NCBI GenBank assembly: GCA_900466605.1
Contig: UBMU01000008.1
Span: 248,001 to 312,000, forward strand
Length of the DNA: 64,000 nucleotides
Source: Hyphomicrobiales bacterium
GTDB lineage: Bacteria > Pseudomonadota > Alphaproteobacteria > Rhizobiales > Rhizobiaceae
Direction of reading: 5' to 3'
Of the stretch, positions 45,590-55,535 are shown one piece after another. The first letter of the stretch is position 1. Each line of letters begins with the position of its first letter. The notes beneath the pieces are model-generated. The model did no database searches, was not told the origin of the DNA, and worked only from the letters and a program-made list of their open reading frames with translations. Both the position numbers and the translations under genes were made by a program.

Positions 45590-46684
45590 ATGGGCGCCTA
45601 TATCCTTCGCCGCCTGCTTTTGATGATCCCGACAATTATCGGCATCATGGCGATCTCGTTCACCGTCATCCAGTTCGCGCCGGGCGGTCCGGTCGAGCAG
45701 GTGATCGCGCAGCTGACCGGCGATGCGCAGGGCGCAGACTCCCGGCTTTCCGGCGGTGGGGGCGATCTTCTCGGCGGCGGGGGTCTTGATGAAGGCGGCT
45801 CGAAATACCGCGGCGCCCAGGGGCTCGATCCGGAACTCATCGCCAAGCTCGAAAAGCAGTTCGGCTTCGACAAGCCGCCGCTGACGCGCTTCGGCGAAAT
45901 GATGTGGAATTACATCCGCTTCGACTTCGGCGAGAGCTTCTTCCGCAACACCACGGTTCTCGAACTGATCAAGGAAAAGTTGCCGGTTTCCGCCTCGCTC
46001 GGCATCTGGATCATGATCTTTTCCTACGGTATCTCGATCCCGCTCGGCATCCGCAAGGCGGTCAAGGACGGCTCGACCTTCGACGTCTGGACGTCTGGAA
46101 TCATCATCATCGGCTATGCGGTGCCGAGCTTCCTGTTCGGCATCCTGCTGATCGTGCTCTTTGCCGGCGGATCCTTCTACGACTGGTTTCCGCTGCGCGG
46201 CCTCGTCTCCGACAATTTCGACCAGCTCGCCTGGTGGCAGAAGCCACTCGATTACTTCTGGCACCTGGCGCTACCGCTGATCTCGCTTTCGCTGGCGGCG
46301 TTCGCGACGACGACGCTGCTTACCAAGAATTCCTTCATCGAGGAGATCAAGAAGCAGTATGTGGTGACCGCGCGGGCGAAGGGCTTGAACGAACGGCAGG
46401 TGCTTTACGGCCACGTCTTCCGCAACGCCATGCTGATCATCATCGCCGGCTTCCCCGGCGCCTTCATCTCCGCCTTCTTCACCGGATCGCTCTTGATCGA
46501 GAACATCTTCTCGCTCGATGGGCTGGGACGGCTCGGCTATCTCTCGGTGGTCAATCGCGACTACCCGATCGTCTTTGCGACGCTCTACATCTTCTCGCTG
46601 CTCGGCCTGTTCGTTAGTCTGGTTTCCGACCTGATCTACACATGGATCGATCCGCGCATCGACTTCGAGCGGAGGGACGTCTGA
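45590..46684 (+). CDS. yejB: Peptide ABC transporter permease YejB-type
   Basis: An inner-membrane permease of 364 residues. [20 protein letters not shown] is the typical N-terminal helix of DppB/OppB-class permeases; a Gly-rich periplasmic insert ([16 protein letters not shown], about residues 50-70) is found in YejB proteins. The EAA loop is [20 protein letters not shown]. The ATG seven codons into the open frame is the family start. It ends in TGATG, shared with yejE. Confidence 0.94.
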   Translation: MGAYILRRLLLMIPTIIGIMAISFTVIQFAPGGPVEQVIAQLTGDAQGADSRLSGGGGDLLGGGGLDEGGSKYRGAQGLDPELIAKLEKQFGFDKPPLTRFGEMMWNYIRFDFGESFFRNTTVLELIKEKLPVSASLGIWIMIFSYGISIPLGIRKAVKDGSTFDVWTSGIIIIGYAVPSFLFGILLIVLFAGGSFYDWFPLRGLVSDNFDQLAWWQKPLDYFWHLALPLISLSLAAFATTTLLTKNSFIEEIKKQYVVTARAKGLNERQVLYGHVFRNAMLIIIAGFPGAFISAFFTGSLLIENIFSLDGLGRLGYLSVVNRDYPIVFATLYIFSLLGLFVSLVSDLIYTWIDPRIDFERRDV

Positions 46685-47832
46685 TGGACACCGCCGCCAA
46701 TCCGACGACCGCAACGCCGGTCAAGCCACCGCGCAAGGGCCTGCTGTCGCCCACCAACATCAGACGCTGGAAGAATTTCAAGGCCAACCGGCGCGGCTAC
46801 TGGTCGCTGTGGCTGTTCCTCGTCCTGTTCGTGCTCACCCTGTTTGCCGAATTCATCGCCAATGACCGGCCGATCATCGCTTCCTACAAGGGCGAGATCC
46901 TCTTCCCCGTGCTGGTCAACTACCCAGAAGAGAAGTTCGGCGGCTTCCTGGCCGAAACCGACTACCGCTCCGACGTCATCTCGGACGAGATCAACGCCAA
47001 CGGCTGGATGATCTGGCCGCCGATCCACTACTCGTATCGGTCGGTCAACTCGAATATCCCGCATTCGGCACCGACCGCGCCCTTCTGGCTGATGAGCAAG
47101 GAGGAGCGCTGCTCCGGCTATCCGCAGGGCGCGGCCGATCCCGGCTGCAACTTCGGCAATCTCAACTGGCTCGGAACGGATGACCAGGCGCGTGACGTGC
47201 TCGCCCGCGTCATCTACGGCTTCCGTATTTCCGTGTTGTTCGGCCTGGTGCTGACGATCTTCTCTGCTGTCATCGGCGTTACCGCCGGCGCGATCCAGGG
47301 CTATTTCGGCGGCTGGACGGACTTGCTGCTGCAGCGCTTTATCGAGATCTGGTCGTCGATGCCGGTGCTCTATATCCTCTTGATCATCGCGGCTATCCTG
47401 CCGCCCGGCTTCTTCGTCCTGCTTGGGATCATGCTGCTCTTCTCCTGGGTCGGCTTCGTCGGCGTCGTACGCGCCGAGTTCCTGCGGGCCCGCAATTTCG
47501 AGTATGTCAGGGCGGCCCGCGCGCTGGGCGTCGGCAACAAGACGATCATGTGGCGGCATCTTCTGCCGAACGCGATGGTGGCGACGCTGACTTTCCTGCC
47601 ATTCATTCTGTCCGGCTCGATCACCACGCTGACCTCGCTCGACTTCCTCGGCTTCGGCATGCCGCCGGGCTCGCCGTCGCTCGGCGAGATGATCGCACAG
47701 GGCAAGGCCAACCTGCAGGCGCCGTGGCTCGGGCTGACCGCGTTCTTCACCATGTCGATCATGCTGTCGCTGTTGATCTTCATCGGCGAGGCGGTTCGTG
47801 ACGCATTCGATCCCAGGAAGACGTTTCAATGA
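46684..47832 (+). CDS. yejE: Peptide ABC transporter permease YejE-type
   Basis: The second permease, 382 residues, of the DppC/OppC class. It has a cytoplasmic N-terminus, a helix near 38-58, a long periplasmic loop with NWLGTDDQARDVLARVIYGF, and the EAA loop ARALGVGNKTIMWRHLLPNA. Its start overlaps the yejB stop by one base and its stop overlaps yejF by four, so all three are coupled. Confidence 0.95.
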   Translation: MDTAANPTTATPVKPPRKGLLSPTNIRRWKNFKANRRGYWSLWLFLVLFVLTLFAEFIANDRPIIASYKGEILFPVLVNYPEEKFGGFLAETDYRSDVISDEINANGWMIWPPIHYSYRSVNSNIPHSAPTAPFWLMSKEERCSGYPQGAADPGCNFGNLNWLGTDDQARDVLARVIYGFRISVLFGLVLTIFSAVIGVTAGAIQGYFGGWTDLLLQRFIEIWSSMPVLYILLIIAAILPPGFFVLLGIMLLFSWVGFVGVVRAEFLRARNFEYVRAARALGVGNKTIMWRHLLPNAMVATLTFLPFILSGSITTLTSLDFLGFGMPPGSPSLGEMIAQGKANLQAPWLGLTAFFTMSIMLSLLIFIGEAVRDAFDPRKTFQ

Positions 47833-49466
47833 GTGACGCTGCCGAAACACTGCTGTCCGTTCGCGATCTTTCGGTGGCATTCCACCAGGGCGGCGATACA
47901 TCGCTGGCTGTCGATCACGTCTCCTTCGACATCCGCAAGGGCGAGGTCGTGGCGCTGGTCGGCGAGTCCGGTTCGGGAAAATCGGTCTCCGCCAACTCGA
48001 TCCTGCGGCTGCTCCCCTACCCCGCAGCCAGCCATCCTTCCGGCGAAATCCTGTTCAAGGGCAAGGACCTCCTGAAGGCATCCGACAAGGCGCTACGCGA
48101 GGTGCGCGGCAACGACATCACGATGATCTTCCAGGAGCCGATGACGTCGCTCAACCCGCTGCACACGATCGAGAAGCAGATCGCCGAGATTCTCGAACTA
48201 CACCAGGGCGTGACGGGTCAGGCGGCACGCATCAAGGTTCTCGAACTGCTGAACCAGGTCGGCATCCGCGAGCCGGAAAAGCGGCTGAAAGCCTATCCGC
48301 ATGAGCTTTCCGGCGGCCAGCGGCAACGCGTGATGATCGCCATGGCGCTCGCCAACCGACCGGAACTGCTGATCGCGGACGAGCCGACGACCGCGCTTGA
48401 CGTGACCGTGCAGGCGCAGATCCTCGAACTGCTGCGGCAGCTGAAGGGTCAGCATGGCATGTCGATGCTGTTCATCACCCACGACCTCGGCATCGTGCGC
48501 AAGTTCGCCGACCGGGTCTGCGTGATGACCAAGGGCAAGATCGTCGAGACCGGCACGGTGGAAGAAGTCTTCAGTAATCCGAAGCACGATTACACCCGGC
48601 ATCTGCTGGCCTCCGAGCCGCGCGGCGAGCCGCCGCTTGCTGACGCCTCGAAACCCGTCGTGATGCAGGGTTCCGATATCCGCGTCTGGTTCCCGATCAA
48701 GGCCGGGCTCATGCGCAAGGTCGTCGATCATGTGAAGGCGGTCGACGGTATCGACCTGCAGCTGCGTGCCGGGCAGACGCTTGGCGTCGTCGGCGAGTCG
48801 GGCTCGGGCAAGACCACCCTCGGCCTGGCGCTGACGCGCCTGATTTCGTCGCAGGGTCGGATCAGCTTCGTCGGCAAGGACATAGCCAGCTATTCATTTA
48901 CGGAAATGCGGCCACTGCGCAACCAGTTGCAGGTGGTGTTCCAGGATCCCTACGGCTCGCTCAGTCCGCGCATGTCGGTCGGCGACATTATTGCCGAGGG
49001 GCTGAAGGTGCATGAGCGGTCGCTCTCCTACGAGGAGCGCGACAGCCGCGTCTGCTGGGCGCTGGAGGAAGTCGGCCTCGATCCCCTGACCCGCTGGCGC
49101 TATCCGCACGAGTTCTCCGGTGGGCAGCGTCAGCGCATCGCCATTGCCCGCGCCATGGTGCTCAAACCACGCTTCGTGATGCTGGATGAGCCGACCTCGG
49201 CGCTCGACATGAGCGTCCAGGCGCAGGTCGTCGACCTCCTGCGTGATCTGCAGAAGAAGCATGATCTCGCCTATCTCTTTATCAGCCACGACCTGAAGGT
49301 GGTGAAGGCGTTGGCGAATGACGTCATCGTCATGCGCTTCGGCAAGGTAGTCGAGCAGGGACCGTCCGCCGATATCTTCGGTGCGCCGAAGGACGATTAT
49401 ACCAAGGCACTGATGGCCGCCGCCTTCAACATCGAGGCGGTGCCGACATCCGCCGTCCAACAGTAA
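47829..49466 (+). CDS. yejF: Peptide ABC transporter fused ATPase YejF-type
   Basis: A 545-residue protein with two complete ABC ATPase domains that energise YejBE. Domain 1 (about 1-265) has [27 protein letters not shown] and [12 protein letters not shown]; domain 2 (about 280-545) has [29 protein letters not shown] and [12 protein letters not shown]. Each domain has its oligopeptide-type C-terminal extension. Both sites look active. Confidence 0.96.
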   Translation: MSDAAETLLSVRDLSVAFHQGGDTSLAVDHVSFDIRKGEVVALVGESGSGKSVSANSILRLLPYPAASHPSGEILFKGKDLLKASDKALREVRGNDITMIFQEPMTSLNPLHTIEKQIAEILELHQGVTGQAARIKVLELLNQVGIREPEKRLKAYPHELSGGQRQRVMIAMALANRPELLIADEPTTALDVTVQAQILELLRQLKGQHGMSMLFITHDLGIVRKFADRVCVMTKGKIVETGTVEEVFSNPKHDYTRHLLASEPRGEPPLADASKPVVMQGSDIRVWFPIKAGLMRKVVDHVKAVDGIDLQLRAGQTLGVVGESGSGKTTLGLALTRLISSQGRISFVGKDIASYSFTEMRPLRNQLQVVFQDPYGSLSPRMSVGDIIAEGLKVHERSLSYEERDSRVCWALEEVGLDPLTRWRYPHEFSGGQRQRIAIARAMVLKPRFVMLDEPTSALDMSVQAQVVDLLRDLQKKHDLAYLFISHDLKVVKALANDVIVMRFGKVVEQGPSADIFGAPKDDYTKALMAAAFNIEAVPTSAVQQ

Positions 49467-49474
49467 AGACGATC

Positions 49475-50434
49475 ATGTCCGCAAAACCGCCGATTCTGGT
49501 CGATCTGAAATTCGACCCCGATACCGTTGCCCGCATCCTGAAAACGGCCTTTCCTAATCGCGGCAGCATCAATCTCGCAGATCCCGCCAACAAGGATCGC
49601 GATCTGACCGGCATCGACTACGGGCTGCTCTGGAAGCCGGATGCGGATCTTTTCAGCCGCGCGCCTAATCTGAAGGTCATCTTCTCAGGTGGCGCGGGCG
49701 TCGACAGCTTCATGAACCTGCCCGGCCTGCCGGACGTGCCGATCGTTCGCTTCTCCGACCGCAGCCTGACGACGCGGATGAGCGAGTGGGTGGTGATGCA
49801 GTGTCTCATGCATCTCCGCCAGCAGCATCAGCATGACAAGGATCAGCGGGCGCGCGTCTGGGGCAAGCTGGTTCCGCCGGAGGCTGCCGAGCTCACCATC
49901 GGCATCATGGGCCTCGGTGTGCTCGGGCAGGACGCGGCATACAAGCTGAAGGTCATGGGATTCAACGTCATCGGCTGGTCGCGCAGCCGTAAGGAGATCG
50001 ATGGTATCGAGACCTTCCATTCCGGGCAGCTCGATGAATTCCTCTCCAGAACGGATTTTCTCGTTGGCCTGCTGCCGCTGACACCGGAGACGACAGGCTT
50101 CTACAATACAGCGCTGTTTTCAAAGCTGCGGCAGGGTGGCGCGCTCGGCAAGCCTGTTTTCATCAATGGCGGGCGAGGAAAGAGCCAGGTACAGGCCGAC
50201 ATTGTCGCCGCCATCAAGGGCGGCGTCCTCGGCGGCGCGTCGATCGACGTCTTCGCAGTCGAGCCGCTGCCCTCCGACGATCCGCTCTGGGGGCTGGAGA
50301 ACGTCTTCATCACACCGCACGATGCGGCCGTATCCGATGAGACGGCACTCTTCCGTCATGTCGAGCGCCAGATCGCTCGCTACGAAGGTGGTGAGCCGTT
50401 GCAATTCGTCGTCGACCGACAGAGAGGCTACTGA
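49475..50434 (+). CDS. D-2-hydroxyacid dehydrogenase (glyoxylate/hydroxypyruvate reductase type)
   Basis: The 319-residue NAD(P)H oxidoreductase has the dinucleotide motif GIMGLGVLGQDAAYKL near 145, the catalytic Arg in INGGRGKSQV, Glu in DVFAVEPLPSDDPLW and His in ITPHDAAV. The shape is of GhrA-like reductases, which act on glyoxylate and hydroxypyruvate. It starts 8 bases after yejF and may be cotranscribed, although no functional tie to peptide uptake is apparent. Confidence 0.9.
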   Translation: MSAKPPILVDLKFDPDTVARILKTAFPNRGSINLADPANKDRDLTGIDYGLLWKPDADLFSRAPNLKVIFSGGAGVDSFMNLPGLPDVPIVRFSDRSLTTRMSEWVVMQCLMHLRQQHQHDKDQRARVWGKLVPPEAAELTIGIMGLGVLGQDAAYKLKVMGFNVIGWSRSRKEIDGIETFHSGQLDEFLSRTDFLVGLLPLTPETTGFYNTALFSKLRQGGALGKPVFINGGRGKSQVQADIVAAIKGGVLGGASIDVFAVEPLPSDDPLWGLENVFITPHDAAVSDETALFRHVERQIARYEGGEPLQFVVDRQRGY

Positions 50435-50501
50435 GCGCAGGAACCATGCTGCGTGCCGTTCGTTTTTTCTCCGAGATGAGCGGCACCGAGAGGAGATGCG
50501 C

Positions 50502-50852
50502 ATGGTTCAACGGACGGAAACACACTGGCAGGATGCGGATGGAGAGCACCGTGCAGAGCAGACGTTTTCGCCCGTTGAGGCGAAGCAGGGCCGGACTGGC
50601 AAACGGATACTGACCGTTCTGATTGCCGCGCTGGTGCTTGCATTCATCGTGTGGATCCCCGTCGAAATATGGGGAGAGAAGCAGTCGGACGATGCCGTGC
50701 CGCAGCAGTCCGGACAGCAGATGCAGTCGGAGAAGCCTGCGCTGGCATCATCGCCGTCACCGCGGAATGTCAACGCGATGCCCACCGAAACGCCATCTAC
50801 GCCGAGCGAAGCGAACACAGTACCTGCAGCGCCGAAGACGCCTGCACAATAG
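50502..50852 (+). CDS. Small single-pass membrane protein of unknown function
   Basis: The 116-residue product begins MVQRTETHWQDADGEHRAE, has one hydrophobic segment (ILTVLIAALVLAFIVWIPVE, about 36-55) and a Ser/Pro/Gln/Thr-rich tail that is probably periplasmic. The ATG is the one with AGGAG six bases upstream; the ATG two codons earlier lies too close to that site. I do not recognise the family. A very strong terminator follows. Confidence 0.75.
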   Translation: MVQRTETHWQDADGEHRAEQTFSPVEAKQGRTGKRILTVLIAALVLAFIVWIPVEIWGEKQSDDAVPQQSGQQMQSEKPALASSPSPRNVNAMPTETPSTPSEANTVPAAPKTPAQ

Positions 50853-50879
50853 AATGGGCGGGTCAACGCGGTCACCACC

Positions 50880-50918
50880 GAGCACCCTGCCGGACAGCCG
50901 GCAGGGTGCTCGTCTGTT
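50880..50918 (+). terminator. Strong terminator hairpin before pncB
   Basis: GAGCACCCTGCCGG pairs perfectly (14 bp) with CCGGCAGGGTGCTC across a 4-base loop, followed by GTCTGTTT. Confidence 0.75.
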
Positions 50919-51023
50919 TAGGCTGGACTTTGGCGGCTGATTTTTCGATAAGAAGCGCACGAGCCGGTCTTTGCGCGTCGGCTTATGACGCGATTTTGTC
51001 CGGTTGGGGAATGGGCGGAGTTC

Positions 51024-52328
51024 ATGGCCAAGACCGATATCGCACGGCGCGTTTATAACCACACCTGGAAGCTCGATCCGATTGTTCGCAGCCTGATCGA
51101 CACAGACTTCTACAAGCTGCTCATGCTGCAGATGATCTGGAAGCTCTATCCTGATGTCAACGCGACCTTCACGGTCATCAACCGCACCAAGCGCGTGCGG
51201 CTCGCCGAAGAAATTGACGAAGGCGAACTGCGCGAGCAGCTCGACCACGCGCGCTCGCTGCGCCTCTCCAAGAAAGAGATGATCTGGCTCGCTGGTAACA
51301 GCTTCTACGGGCGCGCGCAGATCTTCGAGCCGGAATTCCTCGCCTGGCTTTCGCATTTCCAGCTGCCCGAATACGAGCTGTCGAAGCGCGACGGCCAGTA
51401 TGTGCTCGACTTCCACGGATCGTGGAAGGACACGACCATGTGGGAGATTCCGGCGCTCGCCATCATCAACGAGCTGCGCTCGCGGTCGGCCATGAAGGCG
51501 CTCGGGCCGTTCACGCTCGACGTGCTCTACGCCCGCGCCAAGGCCAGGATGTGGGAGAAGGTGGATCGCCTGCGCGCGCTGCCGGGCCTGCGCATCTCCG
51601 ACTTCGGCACGCGCCGTCGTCACAGCTTCCTGTGGCAGCGCTGGTGCGTCGAGGCGCTGAAGGAAGGCATTGGTCCGGCCTTTACCGGCACCAGCAACGT
51701 CCTGCTTGCGATGGACTCCGATCTCGAAGCCGTGGGCACGAACGCTCACGAACTGCCGATGGTTGCCGCAGCCCTTGCGCAGACCGACGAGGAACTGCGC
51801 AATTCGCCCTACAAGGTCTTGCGGGACTGGAACAAGCTCTACGGCGGCAACCTGCTGATCGTGCTTCCCGATGCCTTCGGCACTACCGCATTCCTGCGCG
51901 ACGCGCCGGAATGGGTGGCCGACTGGACAGGCTTCCGTCCGGACAGCGCCCCGCCCGTCGAAGGCGGCGAGAAGATCATCGAGTGGTGGAAGAAGATGGG
52001 CCGCGATCCGCGCCAGAAGCTGCTGATCTTCTCTGACGGCCTCGATGTCGACGCCATCATCGACACCTACAAGCATTTCGAAGGCAAGGTGCGGATGAGC
52101 TTCGGCTGGGGCACCAACCTTACCAACGACTTTGCCGGCTGCGCGCCGAACGAGATCTCCGGGCTGAACCCGATCTCCATCGTCTGCAAGGTCAGCGACG
52201 CCAACGGACGGCCGGCGGTCAAGCTATCGGACAATCCTCAGAAGGCAACGGGTGACCCGGCGGAGGTTCAGCGCTACCTGAAGTTCTTCGGGACGGAAGA
52301 CCGCGTGGACCAGGCGGTGCTCGTCTAG
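51024..52328 (+). CDS. pncB: Nicotinate phosphoribosyltransferase
   Basis: PncB makes nicotinate mononucleotide from nicotinate and PRPP in NAD salvage. The 434-residue protein shows [20 protein letters not shown], the autophosphorylated-His region [35 protein letters not shown] split across two conserved patches, and [16 protein letters not shown] precedes the ATG at MAKTDIARR. It is a single gene. Confidence 0.96.
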   Translation: MAKTDIARRVYNHTWKLDPIVRSLIDTDFYKLLMLQMIWKLYPDVNATFTVINRTKRVRLAEEIDEGELREQLDHARSLRLSKKEMIWLAGNSFYGRAQIFEPEFLAWLSHFQLPEYELSKRDGQYVLDFHGSWKDTTMWEIPALAIINELRSRSAMKALGPFTLDVLYARAKARMWEKVDRLRALPGLRISDFGTRRRHSFLWQRWCVEALKEGIGPAFTGTSNVLLAMDSDLEAVGTNAHELPMVAAALAQTDEELRNSPYKVLRDWNKLYGGNLLIVLPDAFGTTAFLRDAPEWVADWTGFRPDSAPPVEGGEKIIEWWKKMGRDPRQKLLIFSDGLDVDAIIDTYKHFEGKVRMSFGWGTNLTNDFAGCAPNEISGLNPISIVCKVSDANGRPAVKLSDNPQKATGDPAEVQRYLKFFGTEDRVDQAVLV

Positions 52329-52479
52329 GCGCTGCACGGCAATGTCTTCAAAACTGTGGAACCTCGCGTTTTCTCGTCGGGCCGCGGCAGCGTCACGGCC
52401 GTTCCGGACGCGCGCCCTGACCACATTGTCGCCCAACCCTCATTCATGCTCGGATACCCGATTCCCAATGGAGAAAACC

Positions 52480-52866
52480 ATGAAGATATCATCAGTTGCA
52501 GTGATCGGAGCGATGCTCATCGCCACGCCGACCCTTGCCACGGAGAAGGCAGCTTCGTCTTCACTGATGGGCACGCCTTGGATGGAAACCAAAGCGAAGT
52601 CCGGCCTACCCGGCCCGATGATGATCTTCCTGCCGAAAGGCAAACTCCTTGTCGATTCGTGCTGGGAGACCTATGCGCTGCGGGCCTGGAAACAGACGTC
52701 CCCCACAGAGCTTTCGTGGGATGAGGATGGAGCGACGATACGGGCCAAGATAAAGGCCGTTTCCGCGGATGCTCTGACGCTTCAGATCGCCGCCGGAAAG
52801 GACGTCGTCGAGCACACCTATTCAGCGGCAAAGACTCCCTACGTCTGCCCCGACATGAAGCGGTAA
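52480..52866 (+). CDS. Small secreted protein of unknown function
   Basis: The 128-residue precursor has a signal peptide (MKISSVAVIGAMLIATPTLA). The mature part has two Cys (VDSCWETY and YVCPDMKR) that could pair, and a small beta-rich pattern with GPMMIFLPKGKLLVDSCWE. GGAG six bases upstream decides the start. The family is not recognised; a periplasmic role is likely. Confidence 0.75.
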   Translation: MKISSVAVIGAMLIATPTLATEKAASSSLMGTPWMETKAKSGLPGPMMIFLPKGKLLVDSCWETYALRAWKQTSPTELSWDEDGATIRAKIKAVSADALTLQIAAGKDVVEHTYSAAKTPYVCPDMKR

Positions 52867-52994
52867 CGCGCAACGGCCGCTACGAGACGGTTGGAGCGGC
52901 ATAGGCTGGCAAAAGTCGGCTCCAGTTCCCATTTAAGGGGCAAGGCGCGGCTGCCCATGGTTGACGCGCATCATTTCGCTGAAAGGACAATCCA

Positions 52995-53516
52995 ATGACT
53001 GTAGAGCGTGCGGTACTGGCGGGCGGTTGCTTTTGGGGTATGCAGGACCTCATCAGACGCTATCCTGGCGTGGTCTCCACTCGCGTGGGGTACACGGGCG
53101 GTGAAGTGGCGAACGCCACCTACCGCAATCACGGCAATCATGCCGAGGCGATCGAGATCATGTTCGACCCCGCAAAGATCAGCTACCGCGACATTCTTGA
53201 GTTCTTCTTCCAGATCCACGATCCGACGACGGCAAACCGGCAGGGCAACGATATCGGCGCCAGCTATCGGTCGGCAATCTTCTACGCCAACGCCCAACAG
53301 CGCGCGATTGCCGACGACACCATTGCTGACGTCAATGCCTCAGGCTTGTGGCCCGGAAAGGTCGTCACGGAAGTTGTCCCGGTCAGCGATTTCTGGGAAG
53401 CGGAGCCAGAACACCAGGACTACCTGGAACGCATTCCAAACGGCTACACCTGCCACTTCGTGCGACCCGGTTGGAAACTGCCGAAACGCGCGCAGACCGC
53501 AGCTGCTGCCGGCTGA
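52995..53516 (+). CDS. msrA: Peptide methionine sulfoxide reductase MsrA
   Basis: MsrA reduces methionine S-sulfoxide in oxidised proteins. The 173-residue protein carries the catalytic motif GGCFWG with Cys12, [20 protein letters not shown], and a C-terminal Cys near 152 ([11 protein letters not shown]) that can resolve the sulfenic acid. AAGGAC lies before the ATG. Rhizobia usually have several MsrA copies. Confidence 0.95.
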   Translation: MTVERAVLAGGCFWGMQDLIRRYPGVVSTRVGYTGGEVANATYRNHGNHAEAIEIMFDPAKISYRDILEFFFQIHDPTTANRQGNDIGASYRSAIFYANAQQRAIADDTIADVNASGLWPGKVVTEVVPVSDFWEAEPEHQDYLERIPNGYTCHFVRPGWKLPKRAQTAAAAG

Positions 53517-53544
53517 AAACAGCGCCGGCTTGGTTCTGAATCGA

Positions 53545-53571
53545 AAGGCCTTGCCGCAGCGGCAAGGCCTT
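53545..53571. terminator. Bidirectional terminator between msrA and the SOS micro-operon
   Basis: AAGGCCTTGCCG and CGGCAAGGCCTT form a perfect 12-bp stem with a 3-base loop. It lies 28 bases after the rightward msrA stop and 11 bases after the leftward 33-codon gene stop, so it can serve both. Confidence 0.7.
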
Positions 53572-53582
53572 ATCTACTTCGT

Positions 53583-53684
53583 TTATGTCCCGGCGAGACA
53601 AATGTTCGGCGCATGCGTCCTTAGACGCCACGCCAACGCAGCCTGCACCTCGAAATCGACATGCTCTTTCGTGATCGGCAGCAT
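53583..53684 (-). CDS. Micro-protein of 33 residues, second gene of an SOS-controlled unit
   Basis: The frame starts MLPITKEHVDFEVQAALAWR; its ATG overlaps the upstream TAA (TAATG), the arrangement of a translationally coupled pair, and it ends just before a terminator. It contains one Cys and a short amphipathic helix. I do not recognise it. Coupling, placement and the shared SOS box argue that it is real, but at this length that is not proven. Confidence 0.5.
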   Translation of the reverse strand: MLPITKEHVDFEVQAALAWRLRTHAPNICLAGT

Positions 53685-53851
53685 TATCGCAGATTCAGGC
53701 TTAGCTGCTGTCCCGGAAGCTTCGGCAAAGGGCGGCCGATCTCGATCTTTCCAAAAACGCGCTTCCGCCGCTCGGCGTCACGTTTTCGTTCGGCTCGACT
53801 GGCGGCCACCACAGCGAGTGCGTTGGCGATCACTTGCTCAGTATGGGTCAT
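53684..53851 (-). CDS. Micro-protein of 55 residues directly under an SOS box
   Basis: The product reads from MTHTEQVIANALAVVAASRA through a strongly basic middle (RAERKRDAERRKRVFGKIE) to PLPKLPGQQLSLNLR. A near-perfect Shine-Dalgarno GGAGG lies five bases upstream of the ATG, and a perfect GAAC-N7-GAAC LexA box lies 18 bases upstream of the start. The C-terminal QLSLNL resembles the beta-clamp-binding pentapeptide (QLSLF-type), and the basic helix could bind nucleic acid. Function is unknown; a DNA-damage role is inferred only from control and motif. Confidence 0.75.
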   Translation of the reverse strand: MTHTEQVIANALAVVAASRAERKRDAERRKRVFGKIEIGRPLPKLPGQQLSLNLR

Positions 53852-53868
53852 AAGAACCTCCGTCGTTT

Positions 53869-53883
53869 GTTCTTATTTTGTTC
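53869..53883. promoter_or_regulatory. LexA (SOS) box
   Basis: GTTC-TTATTTT-GTTC on the plus strand (GAAC-AAAATAA-GAAC on the minus) matches the alphaproteobacterial LexA consensus GTTC-N7-GTTC exactly. It lies 18 bases before the 55-codon gene on the minus strand. Confidence 0.75.
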
Positions 53884-54031
53884 TATAAGCCATGAATGTC
53901 AAGGGAGCGAACGATGGCAAGGTCTCCGTTATCTGCGGCTTTCTAGGAAGGACGTACCCGGCGGTGAATTGGAAGGCAGGCGTTGCCGCTATAAGATGTC
54001 GTGGTTGGGATGCTTTTCGCGGAGGGTCGTC

Positions 54032-54700
54032 ATGGCAAAGCGCGCGGCTTGGAGCATTGCCGCAGCTCTATTTCTGCAGTTCGCAACGGGCATCGTCGGA
54101 GCCCAGGCTGACGACGGCGTACAGCAGTATAAAGCTGCCGTCACCAAGATCTTCCTTGGATTGTATGGGGCCTTTCCAATCTATTACACGAACCCGATCT
54201 TTCCCGGTGACATTGTTTCAATGGAGAAGGAAGGCATCAAGAAACGAGGCTGTTATAAAAATCAGATCAACGGCAACTATGTCGCGATCAATGGTTTTAT
54301 GACTGGTCTGAACGTTGGCCGAGGTATCGCTGCGGAGGTATCCGGGGAACTTTTGAGCAAGCGCATTGCCGGCTTGGAAGCTGGCGGCAAGGTCACCGTT
54401 GACTACCAGATGAAGATGACAGTCTCGCCGCTGTCGGTGGATCGCCCCGATCCCGATCAGTCCTCGCTGAACAAGTGGAACAAGGCAGACCGCGATTGCC
54501 AGATGATTGGCGACCTACTTGTTGGCCGAACAGGAGGGTATTTTCTGGTCTCGGAGGTCCTTCACGGCCGGCGAAATGAATGGGTCGAAAGACTAGTCTC
54601 CGGCGAGCAGATGGTATCTGCGAACGAGGTAAACCGAGAGCAACTAAACGCCGCCGCGACCTATGGAGCCGCGATGGAGATCGCCAAGTCGGCAATTTAG
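54032..54700 (+). CDS. Secreted protein of unknown function, 222 residues
   Basis: The precursor starts MAKRAAWSIAAALFLQFATG with a signal peptide cleaved after about residue 26; GGAGGG precedes the ATG. The mature part has a segment LYGAFPIYYTNPIFPGDIVS and two Cys (KKRGCYKNQ, DRDCQMIG). It looks like a periplasmic or outer-membrane-associated protein. I do not recognise the family. It is divergent from the SOS micro-operon, with its start about 150 bases from the LexA box, so SOS control is possible but less direct. Confidence 0.75.
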   Translation: MAKRAAWSIAAALFLQFATGIVGAQADDGVQQYKAAVTKIFLGLYGAFPIYYTNPIFPGDIVSMEKEGIKKRGCYKNQINGNYVAINGFMTGLNVGRGIAAEVSGELLSKRIAGLEAGGKVTVDYQMKMTVSPLSVDRPDPDQSSLNKWNKADRDCQMIGDLLVGRTGGYFLVSEVLHGRRNEWVERLVSGEQMVSANEVNREQLNAAATYGAAMEIAKSAI

Positions 54701-54896
54701 CCAAAGGGGAGTGATCTCTGGCAACTCGAACTCACCGATTCTCGGTTGGGGCCGTTCCCGGTCCAACCTTCGGACGTTCCTGCTGCGGCCACAGATCGAC
54801 CGTCGACGCGACGTGAGCAGCCAACGTGACGCTGGCGTTGAACTCACCAGCTCGTCAGTTGGGGCATCGAGGCGGAAAAAACTAAGTCAATGCCAA

Positions 54897-54986
54897 TGGC
54901 GGACAGGGTGGGATTCGAACCCACGGTACGCTTTCACGTACACACGCGTTCCAGGCGTGCGCCTTAAACCACTCGGCCACCTGTCC
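54897..54986 (-). tRNA. tRNA-Ser (anticodon GGA), CCA encoded
   Basis: The acceptor stem GGACAGG pairs with CCTGTCC, the discriminator is G, and CCA is encoded. The anticodon stem CACGC/GCGTG holds the loop CTGGAAC, giving anticodon GGA. A long variable arm (GTACG-TGAAAG-CGTAC) and the T arm GTGGG-TTCGAAT-CCCAC complete a class II serine tRNA. It reads UCC and UCU. Confidence 0.95.
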
Positions 54987-55217
54987 TTTAGGCGGTCTGC
55001 ATCGGCTAAGATGCAAATCGTTGGAACGGCCGCGATATATACCGATGAATTTTCGCCGATCAACCCAAATCTAACAGTTTTTTGACTTCTTCCAGTAAAA
55101 GTGCGGCTAGGCCCTCCATTGCAGTCTCACCCACCTCTAACTATGTTTTTGTTGTAGGCAGCAAATGGCACGGCTGGTCGGGCAAAGGCCCGGCGCGTTT
55201 GGTAGCCGGAGAGATCG

Positions 55218-55535
55218 ATGCGTTTCCTTTTGCGTTTGACAAGTCTTGTTGCGCTGGCTGTTGCCGTTATTGCCGGGACGATCGATTCAATTCAGTCCGT
55301 TGCCGCCTCCTCCGTCGTCATAACGCCGATGGGCGACGCGTGGCAGGATTTGAGCCCATCGTCGCTGGAAAGCCTGCAATCGACCATCGCCTACTATATC
55401 CACCCGCGCTTCTATACCCTTGCCTTCCAGTGGCTGATGCTCCAGCCGGCGTTTGCCGTGTTTCTGGTGCTGTCGCTGCTGTTGTGGATGGCCGGCTACA
55501 AGAAGCAGCCGATGGCCGGCCGCTTTGCCGCATAA
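55218..55535 (+). CDS. Small membrane protein of unknown function, 105 residues
   Basis: The protein has an N-terminal hydrophobic segment (LLRLTSLVALAVAVIAGTID) and a second one near the C-terminus (AFAVFLVLSLLLWMAGYK), with a short loop between them containing VVITPMGDAWQDLSPSSLES. The N-terminus and C-terminus are probably cytoplasmic. GGAGAG lies four to nine bases before the ATG. Proteins of this shape are common in rhizobia, but I cannot name the function. Confidence 0.75.
   Translation: MRFLLRLTSLVALAVAVIAGTIDSIQSVAASSVVITPMGDAWQDLSPSSLESLQSTIAYYIHPRFYTLAFQWLMLQPAFAVFLVLSLLLWMAGYKKQPMAGRFAA

Noticed and set aside
46636..47901. A 421-codon minus-strand frame opposite the yejE-like gene
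   Set aside because: The plus-strand permease has all family signatures; the minus frame is rich in Arg, Gln and Asp as expected for a shadow.
54728..54866. Imperfect direct repeat GAACTCACC...GGTTGGGGC / GAACTCACC...AGTTGGGGC next to tRNA-Ser
   Set aside because: The copies are short, gapped and do not include the tRNA 3' end, so they are not an attachment-site pair; no integrase is nearby.
54897..54986. tRNA-Ser as an integration site for a genomic island
   Set aside because: No second copy of the tRNA 3' end and no integrase or phage gene is found in the window.
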